From Gemmatimonadaceae bacterium (GTDB lineage: Bacteria > Gemmatimonadota > Gemmatimonadetes > Gemmatimonadales > Gemmatimonadaceae): a DNA stretch of 41,529 nt. Where the stretch lies: positions 1 to 41,529 of the forward strand of contig JAJAYP010000268.1 in NCBI GenBank assembly GCA_026786185.1. Direction: 5' to 3'. Each line of letters opens with the position of its first letter. The first letter of the stretch is position 1. A program made the translations under genes and the position numbers. The notes beneath the pieces were generated by a model, which saw only the letters and a program-made list of their open reading frames with translations, made no database searches and had not been told where the DNA came from. Positions 16,319-24,034 of the stretch are shown piece after piece.

Positions 16319-17238
16319 GACGGGTCTCCCAGCTCGGGCGGCGTACCAGGGCGCTGATGCTTCCAGCGACGATGATGCCAGAAATATTGTTCGGGGGCGC
16401 GGCGAATCCAGCGCTCGAGCGTGGACGTGTAGTCGGCGACGATGCGATCGACGTCGGCCTCACGATCACCCGTCGGATGCACGGGGACTTCCTCGTAATA
16501 CATCACGTACTTCCCATTCGGCTGGCGCAGCGCGGTGGCGAAGACGACGGGCGCCTTCAAGCGCAGCGCGAACACCGCCGGGCCGCGCGGTGTCTTGGCG
16601 AGCCGGCCGAAGAATGGCACCCAGGTCGAAGCGAGTCCAGCCGCGCCCTGATCCACCAGCATGGCCACCGCGTGCCCCTCGCGCGTGGCTCGGGGAACGC
16701 GGCGCACGGCGTCGGCGTCGTGAATGACGGTCATCCCGATGCCATTGCGCGTGGCCGTCACGTATCGATCGAACAGCGGGTTCTCCATGCCGCGCGCCAC
16801 GGCCTCGATCGGGATGCCGCTCGCAGCGACGAACGCGCCGGCAAGCTCCCAGTTGCCGAGGTGTCCACTCACGAGCAGAACACCACGTCCCTGTGCCCTC
16901 GCACGCGCCACGACGTCGGCGCCCTCGGTGCGCTCGAACATCGCGAGTATCTGCGCACGCGAATAGGCCGGCAGCAGCGCCGCCTCGATGGTCGTTCGCC
17001 CCAGGTGCGCGTACGATGCACGCGCGACGCGCGTCACATCCGCGGCGCTGTACTCCGGGAACGCCGCACGCACCTGACGCTCGACGACGGCGCGGCGGAT
17101 GCCGAGCGGTCGATACCCGAGGGAGCCGATCCACGCCCCGATGCGTCCCGCACGGGGTAGACTGAGCCGATCGAGTGCCGTGACGGCGCCACGCAGCGCG
17201 AAATACTGGAGGTAGTGCGCAAGCCGCGCGTCCTTCAC
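16315..17238 (-). CDS. Lipid A biosynthesis acyltransferase (LpxL/HtrB family)
   Basis: This 307-residue member of the LpxL/LpxM lysophospholipid acyltransferase family adds secondary acyl chains to lipid A precursors at the inner membrane. Family signs are the HLGNWELAGAF motif (HX4E catalytic pair), LVDQGAAGLASTWVPFFGR, and TPRGPAVFALRLKAPV, plus the C-terminal YFWHHRRWK. The start is GTG 17238, overlapping the glycosyltransferase stop by GTGA; its own stop overlaps the permease start. It sits two genes downstream of an MsbA-like exporter, a logical pairing for lipid A maturation and flipping. Residues near the N-terminus (FALRGAVTALDRL) may form a membrane-associated helix. Confidence 0.93.
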   Translation of the reverse strand: MKDARLAHYLQYFALRGAVTALDRLSLPRAGRIGAWIGSLGYRPLGIRRAVVERQVRAAFPEYSAADVTRVARASYAHLGRTTIEAALLPAYSRAQILAMFERTEGADVVARARAQGRGVLLVSGHLGNWELAGAFVAASGIPIEAVARGMENPLFDRYVTATRNGIGMTVIHDADAVRRVPRATREGHAVAMLVDQGAAGLASTWVPFFGRLAKTPRGPAVFALRLKAPVVFATALRQPNGKYVMYYEEVPVHPTGDREADVDRIVADYTSTLERWIRRAPEQYFWHHRRWKHQRPGTPPELGDPS

Positions 17239-18323
17239 CGCGCGGTCCAGAGCGTCCGATCGCCAGCAGCGCTCGCGGCCGCGACGTAGCCCTCGATCAT
17301 CGCCGATTCCGTGAACTCGCGGGCAACGCGAGCGCGGCCGGCCTTGCCCATGGCGAGCCGCTGGTTGTTGTCGGCGAGAAAGTTCGCGACGGTGGCGGCC
17401 GTGTCGTTCGGGTGCGCCGGTGGCAACAACACACCGGCGATGCCGTCCGGCACGTACAGCGACAGCAGCGGCGACCGCTCGGCGATCACTGGCACGCCGG
17501 CCGCCATGAAATCGAGACAGCCGAACGCACCGTCGTCGCCTTCGGCCGCTACCCAGCCGACTTCGGCCGCACCGACCACGGCCGCCATGTCGTCGCGCTC
17601 GCCCAGGAAACGCACGAGCGACGTGACACCGAGCGCCGAGGCGTGCATGTGTGTGTCGTCGTCATCGCATCCCGACCCGACGAGGGCGAGACGCAGCTCA
17701 GGATGGCGCGGCGCGAGCAGCGCCACGGTGCGGAGCGCGGTCGTGATGCGGCTCTTCGCCTTGCGATCGGCGACGCACACCATCAACTGCGTGCCCTGCT
17801 CCACGCCAAGGGTGCCGCGCGACGTCATGCGCATCTCGTCCGCCGTCTCGATGTTCACGGCGAGCGGAGCGACGAACGCCCGGTCGACAGCGCCTGCGTT
17901 GGCGCGGTCCATGTCGGTGCTGAAGAGCAGACGCGACGCTGCCATCCTGGTCGCGAGCCGCGAACCGCGGCCCGCGGACTCCGCCGCACCGGCGGCGATC
18001 CTCCTGATCACCGCGCCGCGTTCGGCCAACCGCATCGCCGAGCTGGCGACGAGTTGTTCGCGTTCCGAGTGCAGGAACACCACTTCGATGAAGCGATCCT
18101 TGAGCACCGTGCGGAGTCGCCACGCGTCACGGCTCACCGAGTCGGTGATCTGCAGCGGGACGACGTCCAGGCCCTGACTGGCGAACGCCTGCTCGGCCGT
18201 GGAGTCAGCCCGGCAGACGACCGTGACGGTCGCGCCCTTGACGGCGAGTCCCTGCGCGGCGACGGAAAAGGCGCGGGACGACCCGGACCACTCCGAAGCA
18301 GAGTGGTAGAACAGGAGACGCAT
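17235..18323 (-). CDS. Glycosyltransferase family 4-like protein
   Basis: This 362-residue protein has a GT-B-type layout. The N-terminal half begins MRLLFYHSASEWSGSSRAF, matching the glycine-rich entry loop of GT4 enzymes. The C-terminal half has the LRLALVGSG strand, a VRFLGERDDM block, and the donor-site region DGAFGCLDFMAAGVPVIAE. In canonical GT4 enzymes this last motif carries two Glu residues (EX7E); here both positions read as Asp or are shifted, so activity or donor may differ. It sits one base downstream of the MsbA-like gene and overlaps the acyltransferase, so lipopolysaccharide or glycolipid assembly is the likely pathway (inference). Confidence 0.78.
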   Translation of the reverse strand: MRLLFYHSASEWSGSSRAFSVAAQGLAVKGATVTVVCRADSTAEQAFASQGLDVVPLQITDSVSRDAWRLRTVLKDRFIEVVFLHSEREQLVASSAMRLAERGAVIRRIAAGAAESAGRGSRLATRMAASRLLFSTDMDRANAGAVDRAFVAPLAVNIETADEMRMTSRGTLGVEQGTQLMVCVADRKAKSRITTALRTVALLAPRHPELRLALVGSGCDDDDTHMHASALGVTSLVRFLGERDDMAAVVGAAEVGWVAAEGDDGAFGCLDFMAAGVPVIAERSPLLSLYVPDGIAGVLLPPAHPNDTAATVANFLADNNQRLAMGKAGRARVAREFTESAMIEGYVAAASAAGDRTLWTAR

Positions 18324-18324
18324 G

Positions 18325-20172
18325 TCAGCGAGCTCCGGACGCGACGGCGGACGTCAACGACGCGTCGTCCTCGCGACGCATCTGCGCCGCATGGAGCCGG
18401 TGATAGGTCCCGCGCTGCGCGAGCAATTCGGCATGCGTTCCGCGCTCGACGATCTCACCGCAGTCGAGGACGAGAATCTGGTCTGCGTGCACGACGGTAG
18501 AGAGACGGTGGGCGATGACGAAGACGGTGCGACCCGCCAGCAGGCGGTCGATCGCCTCTTGCACGAGTCGTTCCGATTCGGTGTCGAGGGCCGACGTGGC
18601 TTCGTCGAGGATGAGGATGGGCGGGTCGGTGAGGAGCGCGCGGGCGATCGCGAGACGCTGGCGCTGCCCCCCCGACAACCGCGTCCCGCGCTCCCCCAGC
18701 ACCGTATCGTAGCCTTGCGGTAGCTCCTCGATGAATGCGTGCGCATTGGCCGCGCTGGCGGCGCTCCGGACCTGGGCATCGGAGTACGTTCCCGCGTTCC
18801 CGTACGCGATGTTGTTGCGCACGGTGTCGTTGAACAGCACGGTGTCCTGACTGACGATGCCCGTGAGTCCGCGAAGCGATGGCAGGCTGATCGTCCGCGT
18901 GTCGACGCCGTCCAGGAGGATGACGCCGTTCGTCGGCTCGTAGAATCGCGGAATGAGGTCGACCAGCGTGCTCTTCCCCGCTCCGCTCGCACCGACGAGC
19001 GCCACGACGTCGCCCCGCTTCGCGCGAAACGTCACGTCCTTGAGCACCGGCTCGCCGTCGTACGCGAACGACACTCCCTGAAACAATAGCTCGTCGCGCA
19101 GCTCGGTCACGACGGCTGTCCCACGGTCGAGCTGCCGTTCGGTCGGTAAATCGAGCACCTCGAACAGCCGTTCGGCCGAGGCGAACGACTGTTGTGCGGT
19201 GGTGGGCGCCTGCGAGAGCTGCTTGAGCGGCGGCAGCAGGCGCATCACCATGATCATGAACGTCATGAGCGTCGCACTGTCCATCGCGCCCGAGCCGGAG
19301 AGAACCTCACGCGCGCCGATCCACAGGATCAGCATCGCCACCGAGGTGCCGATCATCTCGGTCATCGGTTGCGAGAGGGACGCCACCCGCGTGATGCGCA
19401 CCATACCGGACGAGTAGCGGAGGCTGGCGTCGGCGAACCGCCCATCCTCGTATGGCTCACCGCGAAACGACTTGACGAGGCGCACGCCGCTCACGACCTC
19501 CTGCAGCACGCTGGTGATCTCGCCGTAGTCGCCGCGAAGACGACGATGTCCGGTGCGCAGCTTCCGCAGCACCGGCTGCAGCGACAGCGTGAGCAGCGGG
19601 GCGATGACGAGCGCGACGAACGTCAGGCGCACGGAGTAGTTCAGGAGAATGATGATCGTGCCGACGATCTGCGCCAGGTTCTGGAGCGTCCGCGTCACCA
19701 GCTCCGTCACGAGCACCTTGGTCTGCTCGGTGTCGGCGAGGACACGCGAGATGATCTGACCGGTTTTCGTGCGCTGGAAATAGCCGAGCGGAAGGCGCTG
19801 GAGGTGCTGGAAGACTCCATCGCGCAGGTCGCGCGTGACGTATTCCTGGAGCGCGGCGCCGAGTTGCCCGCCGAGCCAGACGAAGATGTTCTTGAGCGCC
19901 ACGATCGCGATGATGGCCACCATCATCACCTCGACGGAGCCGAGGCGGTCGGCCGGATCGAGGAACGCGCCGACGAGCGACTGCTGCAGCCGCGTGATCC
20001 ACGTCGGCGATGTGCTCGGGATGAGCTGCGCTTCGCCGAACAGCGCGTTCAGGAACGGCACGAGCAGCGTGAAGGAGAACACGTCGAGCGCGGCGGCCAC
20101 GACGTTGCACGCGATCGTGCCGGCCATCCGCCACGAGTGTGGGCGCAGGTAGTGGAGCAGTCGACGGTACAC
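18325..20172 (-). CDS. MsbA-like ABC exporter (fused permease and ATPase)
   Basis: This 615-residue half-transporter works as a homodimer. The N-terminal ~320 residues form a type IV exporter membrane domain, with coupling-helix region QRLPLGYFQRTKTGQIISRVLADTEQ. The ATPase domain has Walker A VGASGAGKST, Q loop GIVSQDTVLF, signature LSGGQRQRLAIARALL, Walker B ILILDEATSALD and the switch His in AHRLST. Sequence type and neighbours (acyltransferase, glycosyltransferase) favour lipid A/lipid flipping, as for MsbA; a peptide or drug exporter role is not excluded. The start is GTG 20172, three bases after the PorX-like gene. It is the second gene of the operon. Confidence 0.9.
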   Translation of the reverse strand: MYRRLLHYLRPHSWRMAGTIACNVVAAALDVFSFTLLVPFLNALFGEAQLIPSTSPTWITRLQQSLVGAFLDPADRLGSVEVMMVAIIAIVALKNIFVWLGGQLGAALQEYVTRDLRDGVFQHLQRLPLGYFQRTKTGQIISRVLADTEQTKVLVTELVTRTLQNLAQIVGTIIILLNYSVRLTFVALVIAPLLTLSLQPVLRKLRTGHRRLRGDYGEITSVLQEVVSGVRLVKSFRGEPYEDGRFADASLRYSSGMVRITRVASLSQPMTEMIGTSVAMLILWIGAREVLSGSGAMDSATLMTFMIMVMRLLPPLKQLSQAPTTAQQSFASAERLFEVLDLPTERQLDRGTAVVTELRDELLFQGVSFAYDGEPVLKDVTFRAKRGDVVALVGASGAGKSTLVDLIPRFYEPTNGVILLDGVDTRTISLPSLRGLTGIVSQDTVLFNDTVRNNIAYGNAGTYSDAQVRSAASAANAHAFIEELPQGYDTVLGERGTRLSGGQRQRLAIARALLTDPPILILDEATSALDTESERLVQEAIDRLLAGRTVFVIAHRLSTVVHADQILVLDCGEIVERGTHAELLAQRGTYHRLHAAQMRREDDASLTSAVASGAR

Positions 20173-20175
20173 GCG

Positions 20176-21738
20176 TTACCGGCGAGGAGTGAGGAGTGAG
20201 ACCGGCAGGATGCACTCTTCCGGCGTCACGCCGCCATGCAGGAACGAGCCGCGATAGCGGCTCTGGTACTCGCGGAGCTTGGTCGGGTAGACGAAGAACG
20301 TATCGCCCGTCGCGAGCAGCGTGTTCACACCCATGCCGCGCTGCGGCAGCTTCAGCGTCTCCTCATTCCTGAACAGCAGCGCATGATCCGGATTTTCGGC
20401 GCGCAGGTCCTCGCCGAACTTGTAACGGAGGTTCTGGGTGGCGTCGCGGCGCGCGAACACCGTGGCGGGCGTGTGACAGTGGATCGATCCGTGATCACTG
20501 GTGATCAACACCTTCACCTTGCGCCGAGCGGCCTCCTGCAGCACGCTGAACAGCGCGGAGCGCCTGAACCACTGGAGCGTGAGCTGACGAAGCGCGATCT
20601 CGTCACGCGCCACTTCGTAGAGGATGGCGGACTCCGAGCGGCCGTGCGTGAGCAGGTCGACGAAGTTGAACACGAACGCGCTGATGCCGTCGGGAGCGAT
20701 CGCGTTCGCGAGTCGGCGCTCCAGCTCATCCGCGTCGTGCGACGACGAGATCTTGTCGTACTTCACCGGCGCCTTGTGGCCGATCTCGACGAGCTGCGCC
20801 GCGAGAAGATCGCGCTCATGGGCGTTGAGCGTCTCGTCCGCGCGCTCTCCCCACCAGTCGGGAAAGCGCGCGGCGATCTCATTGGGGAAGAGGCCGCTGA
20901 AGAGCGCATTTCTGGCGTAGGGCGTCGCCGTCGGCAGTATGCCGAAGTAATGCGTCGTCTCGATGTCGAACAACGGAGCGATCACCGGTTCGATGACCTT
21001 CCACTGGTCGAGTCGCAGGCAGTCGATCACGATGAAGACCGCCGCTCGTTCCTGCCGCAGGATGGGCATGAGGAACTCGCCGACGATGTCGATCGAGAGC
21101 GGGGGCCGGTCGCCCTCGAGGTCGGCCAGCCAGGCGGGATACGCGGTCGCCATGAACATCGCGAAGTCCCGGCGCAGCTCGGGAAAGAGTCCTCGCAGCG
21201 AATCGTGCAGCCCCATCTCGTTCGCGGTCGTGAGATCGAGGTCCCACTGGACGAGCTCGAGATAGCGGTCGATCCAGCCGCGCCAGTCCAGGTCGCGAGA
21301 CGATTCGGACTGCATGGCACGGAATCGGTCCACGAAGGCGCGCGCCACCGCCTGCTGTCGAATGCGCGGTCCGTCCAGCAGCCGCGCGACCATGGCATAG
21401 ACCTGCCTCGGCGTCACCGGCTTCACCAGGTACCCGCCGATGTCGCGACCCAGGGCCTCGGTGAGGGTCCCGTCTTCCTCGCTCTTGGTGACCATCACGA
21501 CCTGCAACGCGGGGGCGATGTCGCGCAACTCGCGAAGCGCCTCGAGCCCGCGCGTTCCGGGCATCTGCTCATCCAGGAGGACCAGGTCGAACGCACGTCT
21601 CCGCACCATCTCGGCGGCATCATCCGCGTTCGTCGCTGTCTCGACTTCGAACCCCTTGTCCCGCAGGAAGATGCGATGGGGCTCGAGCAGTTCTGCCTCG
21701 TCGTCGACCCAGAGGACGGCCTTGGCCTGGTGCGGCAT
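20176..21738 (-). CDS. PorX-like response regulator with PglZ (alkaline phosphatase superfamily) effector domain
   Basis: This 520-residue protein combines a CheY-type receiver (1-120) with a PglZ/alkaline-phosphatase-fold domain. The receiver has D12/D13, phospho-acceptor D56 in LVLLDEQMPG, and K106 in YLVKPVTP. The second domain shows metal and nucleophile motifs FIVIDCLRLDQW (D239), GILPTATPYARN (Thr region 270-272), FNFVDLLTHGRSES, TSDHGS (D415/H416) and the terminal FLHGGVTPEE. This plan is that of PorX, which in Bacteroidota controls type IX secretion and can hydrolyse oligonucleotides. The 21825 start in the ORF track adds 29 residues of poor quality; ATG 21738 starts right before the receiver. 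It opens the envelope operon. No type IX genes are visible here, so its output is unknown. Confidence 0.9.
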   Translation of the reverse strand: MPHQAKAVLWVDDEAELLEPHRIFLRDKGFEVETATNADDAAEMVRRRAFDLVLLDEQMPGTRGLEALRELRDIAPALQVVMVTKSEEDGTLTEALGRDIGGYLVKPVTPRQVYAMVARLLDGPRIRQQAVARAFVDRFRAMQSESSRDLDWRGWIDRYLELVQWDLDLTTANEMGLHDSLRGLFPELRRDFAMFMATAYPAWLADLEGDRPPLSIDIVGEFLMPILRQERAAVFIVIDCLRLDQWKVIEPVIAPLFDIETTHYFGILPTATPYARNALFSGLFPNEIAARFPDWWGERADETLNAHERDLLAAQLVEIGHKAPVKYDKISSSHDADELERRLANAIAPDGISAFVFNFVDLLTHGRSESAILYEVARDEIALRQLTLQWFRRSALFSVLQEAARRKVKVLITSDHGSIHCHTPATVFARRDATQNLRYKFGEDLRAENPDHALLFRNEETLKLPQRGMGVNTLLATGDTFFVYPTKLREYQSRYRGSFLHGGVTPEECILPVSLLTPRR

Positions 21739-21842
21739 CTCGTAAACGTAGCACCGGTGTCCGGGCGGAGCGACGAAGCGGCGTCGTGGCGACGCGAAGC
21801 GGAGCATGCGGCGCTCACCGTACACTGTCCGCCCGCGAGACG

Positions 21843-22259
21843 ATGCGCCACATTTGCTGCGTGCCCCTCCCGCTACCGCCCTACGCGCTGTCTGCGCCCG
21901 CGTTCCCGTTTCCGCATCTGGCCGGCCTGGCGGGTCGCGCGCCGATCGGCGGCGCTCGGGAGGTGGCCCTCGCCTGCTTCGTGGCCGCGCGGCTTGCCGT
22001 GGACTGCACGGACCAACCGTCCGAGGCTGACGGGGTCGCGCGGTCGGCTCGAGCGGTTGGGGCCAAGGCCTGGCTGGGCACTCTCGCGCTACCGGTGCTC
22101 GTCCGCGGTCCGCTGCTGCGGTGTGTGGAAACCTCGTCGGACGGTCCGCCCGGCGCTGTAGGGAGAGCGGTCGCGGAGCTGGCAGTAGCGGGGGTCGCCT
22201 TCCTGGACGCTGGCTCGGTCACCGAGCTCGAGTCGCTGGCGGTTCTGCTGCGAGGGTGA
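21843..22259 (+). CDS. Hypothetical 138-residue protein
   Basis: I do not recognise this protein. From ATG 21843 the frame keeps a strong preference for G or C in third positions, like real genes here. The opposite-strand ORFs in the same stretch look like shadows. It is Ala/Val/Leu-rich with a C-terminal segment AVAELAVAGVAFLDAGSVTELESLAVLL, and has no clear signal peptide or catalytic motif; Cys residues occur at CC and DCT. It lies divergent from the PorX-like gene and 58 nt before the DnaB-like ATPase gene. A TACACT -10-like box at 21821 is possible. Treat existence as likely, function as unknown. Confidence 0.55.
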   Translation: MRHICCVPLPLPPYALSAPAFPFPHLAGLAGRAPIGGAREVALACFVAARLAVDCTDQPSEADGVARSARAVGAKAWLGTLALPVLVRGPLLRCVETSSDGPPGAVGRAVAELAVAGVAFLDAGSVTELESLAVLLRG

Positions 22260-22282
22260 GGCGCGACCCGGCAGAATTTTCC

Positions 22283-22312
22283 TTGCCCCGCTCCTTCGCC
22301 GGGTCGTATCTT
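22283..22312 (+). promoter_or_regulatory. Candidate leaderless promoter of the DnaB-like ATPase gene
   Basis: TTGCCC (22283-22288) and TATCTT (22307-22312) are 18 bp apart. The -10 ends only five bases before the ATG at 22318, and no ribosome site is present, so initiation would be leaderless or nearly so. The layout matches the tyrS promoter. Confidence 0.42.
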
Positions 22313-22317
22313 TAACG

Positions 22318-23169
22318 ATGCCGCGCGGCGCCGACATCTCACCCCTGTCGCTCCTCATGGGCCGCGTCGATGCCGTAGCCGATGGGGCTCCGTCCGCCGA
22401 TACCGTCCCGTCGGGTTTTTCGAGCCTGGACAAGTTGCTCGGCGGCGGGTTCCGTCGTGGCGATCTCGTCGTTCTTGGCGGCGACGTGGGCAGCGGAAAG
22501 AGCGCGCTCGGCCTCGCGGTGGCGCTGAGGGTTGCTCAGCTCGGTCGCTCCACCCTGTTCTATTCGGGCGAAATGATGGTGGAGCGCGTGCTCGAGCGTG
22601 CGTTGGCCATCGAGGGACGGGCCCGGATCGACGACCTGCGGCGCGGCACGCTCGACGAGACCACTCGCTCAGGGGTGGGTGCTGCAGCGATTCGCCTGCG
22701 TGACGTGCTGCCCATGATCGAGCGCGTACCCATCGGCGGCGTGGGGGCGATCGCGGACGAGGTGCGCGCGATACGCGGGGTCGAGCTGATCGTGATCGAT
22801 GGGCTTGAGGCGCTGCTGCCCGGCGCTCGCACTGGCGTAGAGGAAGAAGGAGTCGCGGTGCGCGCACTGAAGCAGCTCGCGCTCGATGCGAAGGTTGCGA
22901 TCGTCCTCACGGCTCCCTTGCCGCACCTGGGCCAGCGCGACGACCGCCGGCCCCTGCTCGACGACTTCGGCGCACTCGGCGCCGTGAAGGAGCGCGCCGA
23001 CGTGGTGCTGGCGCTCTTTCGAGAGAGAATGTACGACAGCGCTCGCGGCATCGAGGGTGCGACGGAGCTGCTCGTGCGCAAAAATCGAAACGGCGGAACC
23101 GGCTACGTGGACCTGTATTTCTACGCGCAGTGGATGCGCTTCGAGGACATGCTCGACCCTGACCGATAG
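22318..23169 (+). CDS. DnaB-like RecA-fold ATPase without the helicase N-terminal domain
   Basis: This 283-residue ATPase resembles the C-terminal domain of replicative helicase DnaB. It starts with FSSLDKLLGGGFRRGDLVVL, then Walker A GGDVGSGKSAL, LFYSGEMMVERVLERAL (the DnaB 'SLEM' region), Walker B ELIVIDGLEAL, and the C-terminal block ADVVLALFRERMYD with LLVRKNRNGGTG. The DnaB N-terminal domain is absent and the length is about half of DnaB, so this is a stand-alone SF4/KaiC-DnaB-like ATPase, not the replicative helicase. The role is unknown. Genes downstream (yebC, ruvC, ruvA) make a recombination or DNA-processing role conceivable but unproven. Confidence 0.82.
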   Translation: MPRGADISPLSLLMGRVDAVADGAPSADTVPSGFSSLDKLLGGGFRRGDLVVLGGDVGSGKSALGLAVALRVAQLGRSTLFYSGEMMVERVLERALAIEGRARIDDLRRGTLDETTRSGVGAAAIRLRDVLPMIERVPIGGVGAIADEVRAIRGVELIVIDGLEALLPGARTGVEEEGVAVRALKQLALDAKVAIVLTAPLPHLGQRDDRRPLLDDFGALGAVKERADVVLALFRERMYDSARGIEGATELLVRKNRNGGTGYVDLYFYAQWMRFEDMLDPDR

Positions 23170-23205
23170 GGGACCTGCGAGGCTCCCAACTGCCCAGGCG
23201 GAACC

Positions 23206-23211
23206 TATATT
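23206..23211 (+). promoter_or_regulatory. Candidate -10 element upstream of yebC
   Basis: TATATT, five of six matches to TATAAT, lies 52 bases upstream of the yebC ATG in an otherwise GC-rich gap. I see no good -35 at 16-18 bp, so this is a weak call. Confidence 0.3.
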
Positions 23212-23263
23212 GAGCTGCGCACTATCCTCGACGACGATCGACATTCCCAGCGACGAGCTCCGC

Positions 23264-24013
23264 ATGGCCGGCCACAGTAAATGGAAGAACATCAAGCACT
23301 ACAAGGCGGCGACCGACGCCAAGCGTGGTGTGCTCTTCACGAAGTTGATTCGAGAGATCATGATGGCCGCCAAGCTCGGGGGCGGCGATCCATCGGCGAA
23401 CGCACGACTGCGCCTGGCGATCGACGCAGGCCGCTCGAAGTCGCTCCCCAAGGACAACATCGCGCGGGCGATCAAGAAAGGCACGGGGGACCTGGCGGGC
23501 GAGGCGATCCAGGAAGTGACGTACGAGGGATATGGGCCGGGCGGCGTGGCGCTGATCATCGACGCGATGACCGACAACCCGACCCGGACGGTGGCCGATG
23601 TGCGGCACAAGATGTCGCGCGCCGGCGGAAACCTGGGAACGCCGAATTCCGTGGCCTTCATGTTCGAGAAGAAGGGACAGCTGACCATCGACGTGGCCGT
23701 CCATGGCGACGAGGACGCCACGCTCGAGGCGGCGCTCGACGCCGGCGCCGAGGATTTCCGGCGAGAGGACGACGTGTACGTCGTGACGACCGACCCGGCA
23801 TCGTTTCACGCGGTGAAGTCGGCACTCGAGGCGAAGGGCATCGTGCCGACCGACGCGGAGCTTGCGATGGTGCCGAAGACCACGGTGCCGGTGAGTGGCC
23901 GCGAGAATGTCGAGGCGCTGTTCAAGCTCATCGACGCGCTCGAGGAGCTGGACGATGTGCAGAAGGTGTGGGCCAATTTCGACATCGACGACGCCGAACT
24001 GGCGGACCTCTAG
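23264..24013 (+). CDS. yebC: YebC/PmpR family regulator
   Basis: This 249-residue protein belongs to the widely conserved YebC/TACO1 family. It begins with the diagnostic MAGHSKWKNIKHYKAATDAKRG, followed by LPKDNIARAIKKGTG, YEGYGPGGVALI and the acidic C-terminal DVQKVWANFDID. Family members act as transcriptional regulators in some bacteria, and TACO1/YebC proteins have been linked to translation through difficult motifs. ATG 23264 is fixed by the family N-terminus; the ORF track start at 23057 adds 69 residues overlapping the ATPase gene. It is immediately upstream of ruvC (21 nt to the inferred CTG), the common bacterial order yebC-ruvC-ruvA-ruvB. Confidence 0.96.
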   Translation: MAGHSKWKNIKHYKAATDAKRGVLFTKLIREIMMAAKLGGGDPSANARLRLAIDAGRSKSLPKDNIARAIKKGTGDLAGEAIQEVTYEGYGPGGVALIIDAMTDNPTRTVADVRHKMSRAGGNLGTPNSVAFMFEKKGQLTIDVAVHGDEDATLEAALDAGAEDFRREDDVYVVTTDPASFHAVKSALEAKGIVPTDAELAMVPKTTVPVSGRENVEALFKLIDALEELDDVQKVWANFDIDDAELADL

Positions 24014-24023
24014 ACCTCTATCC

Positions 24024-24029
24024 AGGCGG
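24024..24029 (+). promoter_or_regulatory. Ribosome binding site that decides the ruvC start
   Basis: AGGCGG lies five bases before CTG 24035, correct spacing for initiation. It is the only good ribosome site between the yebC stop and the RuvC catalytic Asp codon. Confidence 0.5.
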
Positions 24030-24034
24030 CGCAC

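Noticed and set aside
20176-21738. PglZ domain as sign of a BREX phage-defence system
   Set aside because: No BrxL, PglX methyltransferase, BrxC or related gene is nearby, and the receiver fusion fits the PorX type instead.
22355-23295. Minus-strand ORFs opposite the DnaB-like ATPase gene
   Set aside because: They are Arg/Ser-rich antisense shadows of a gene with clear Walker motifs.
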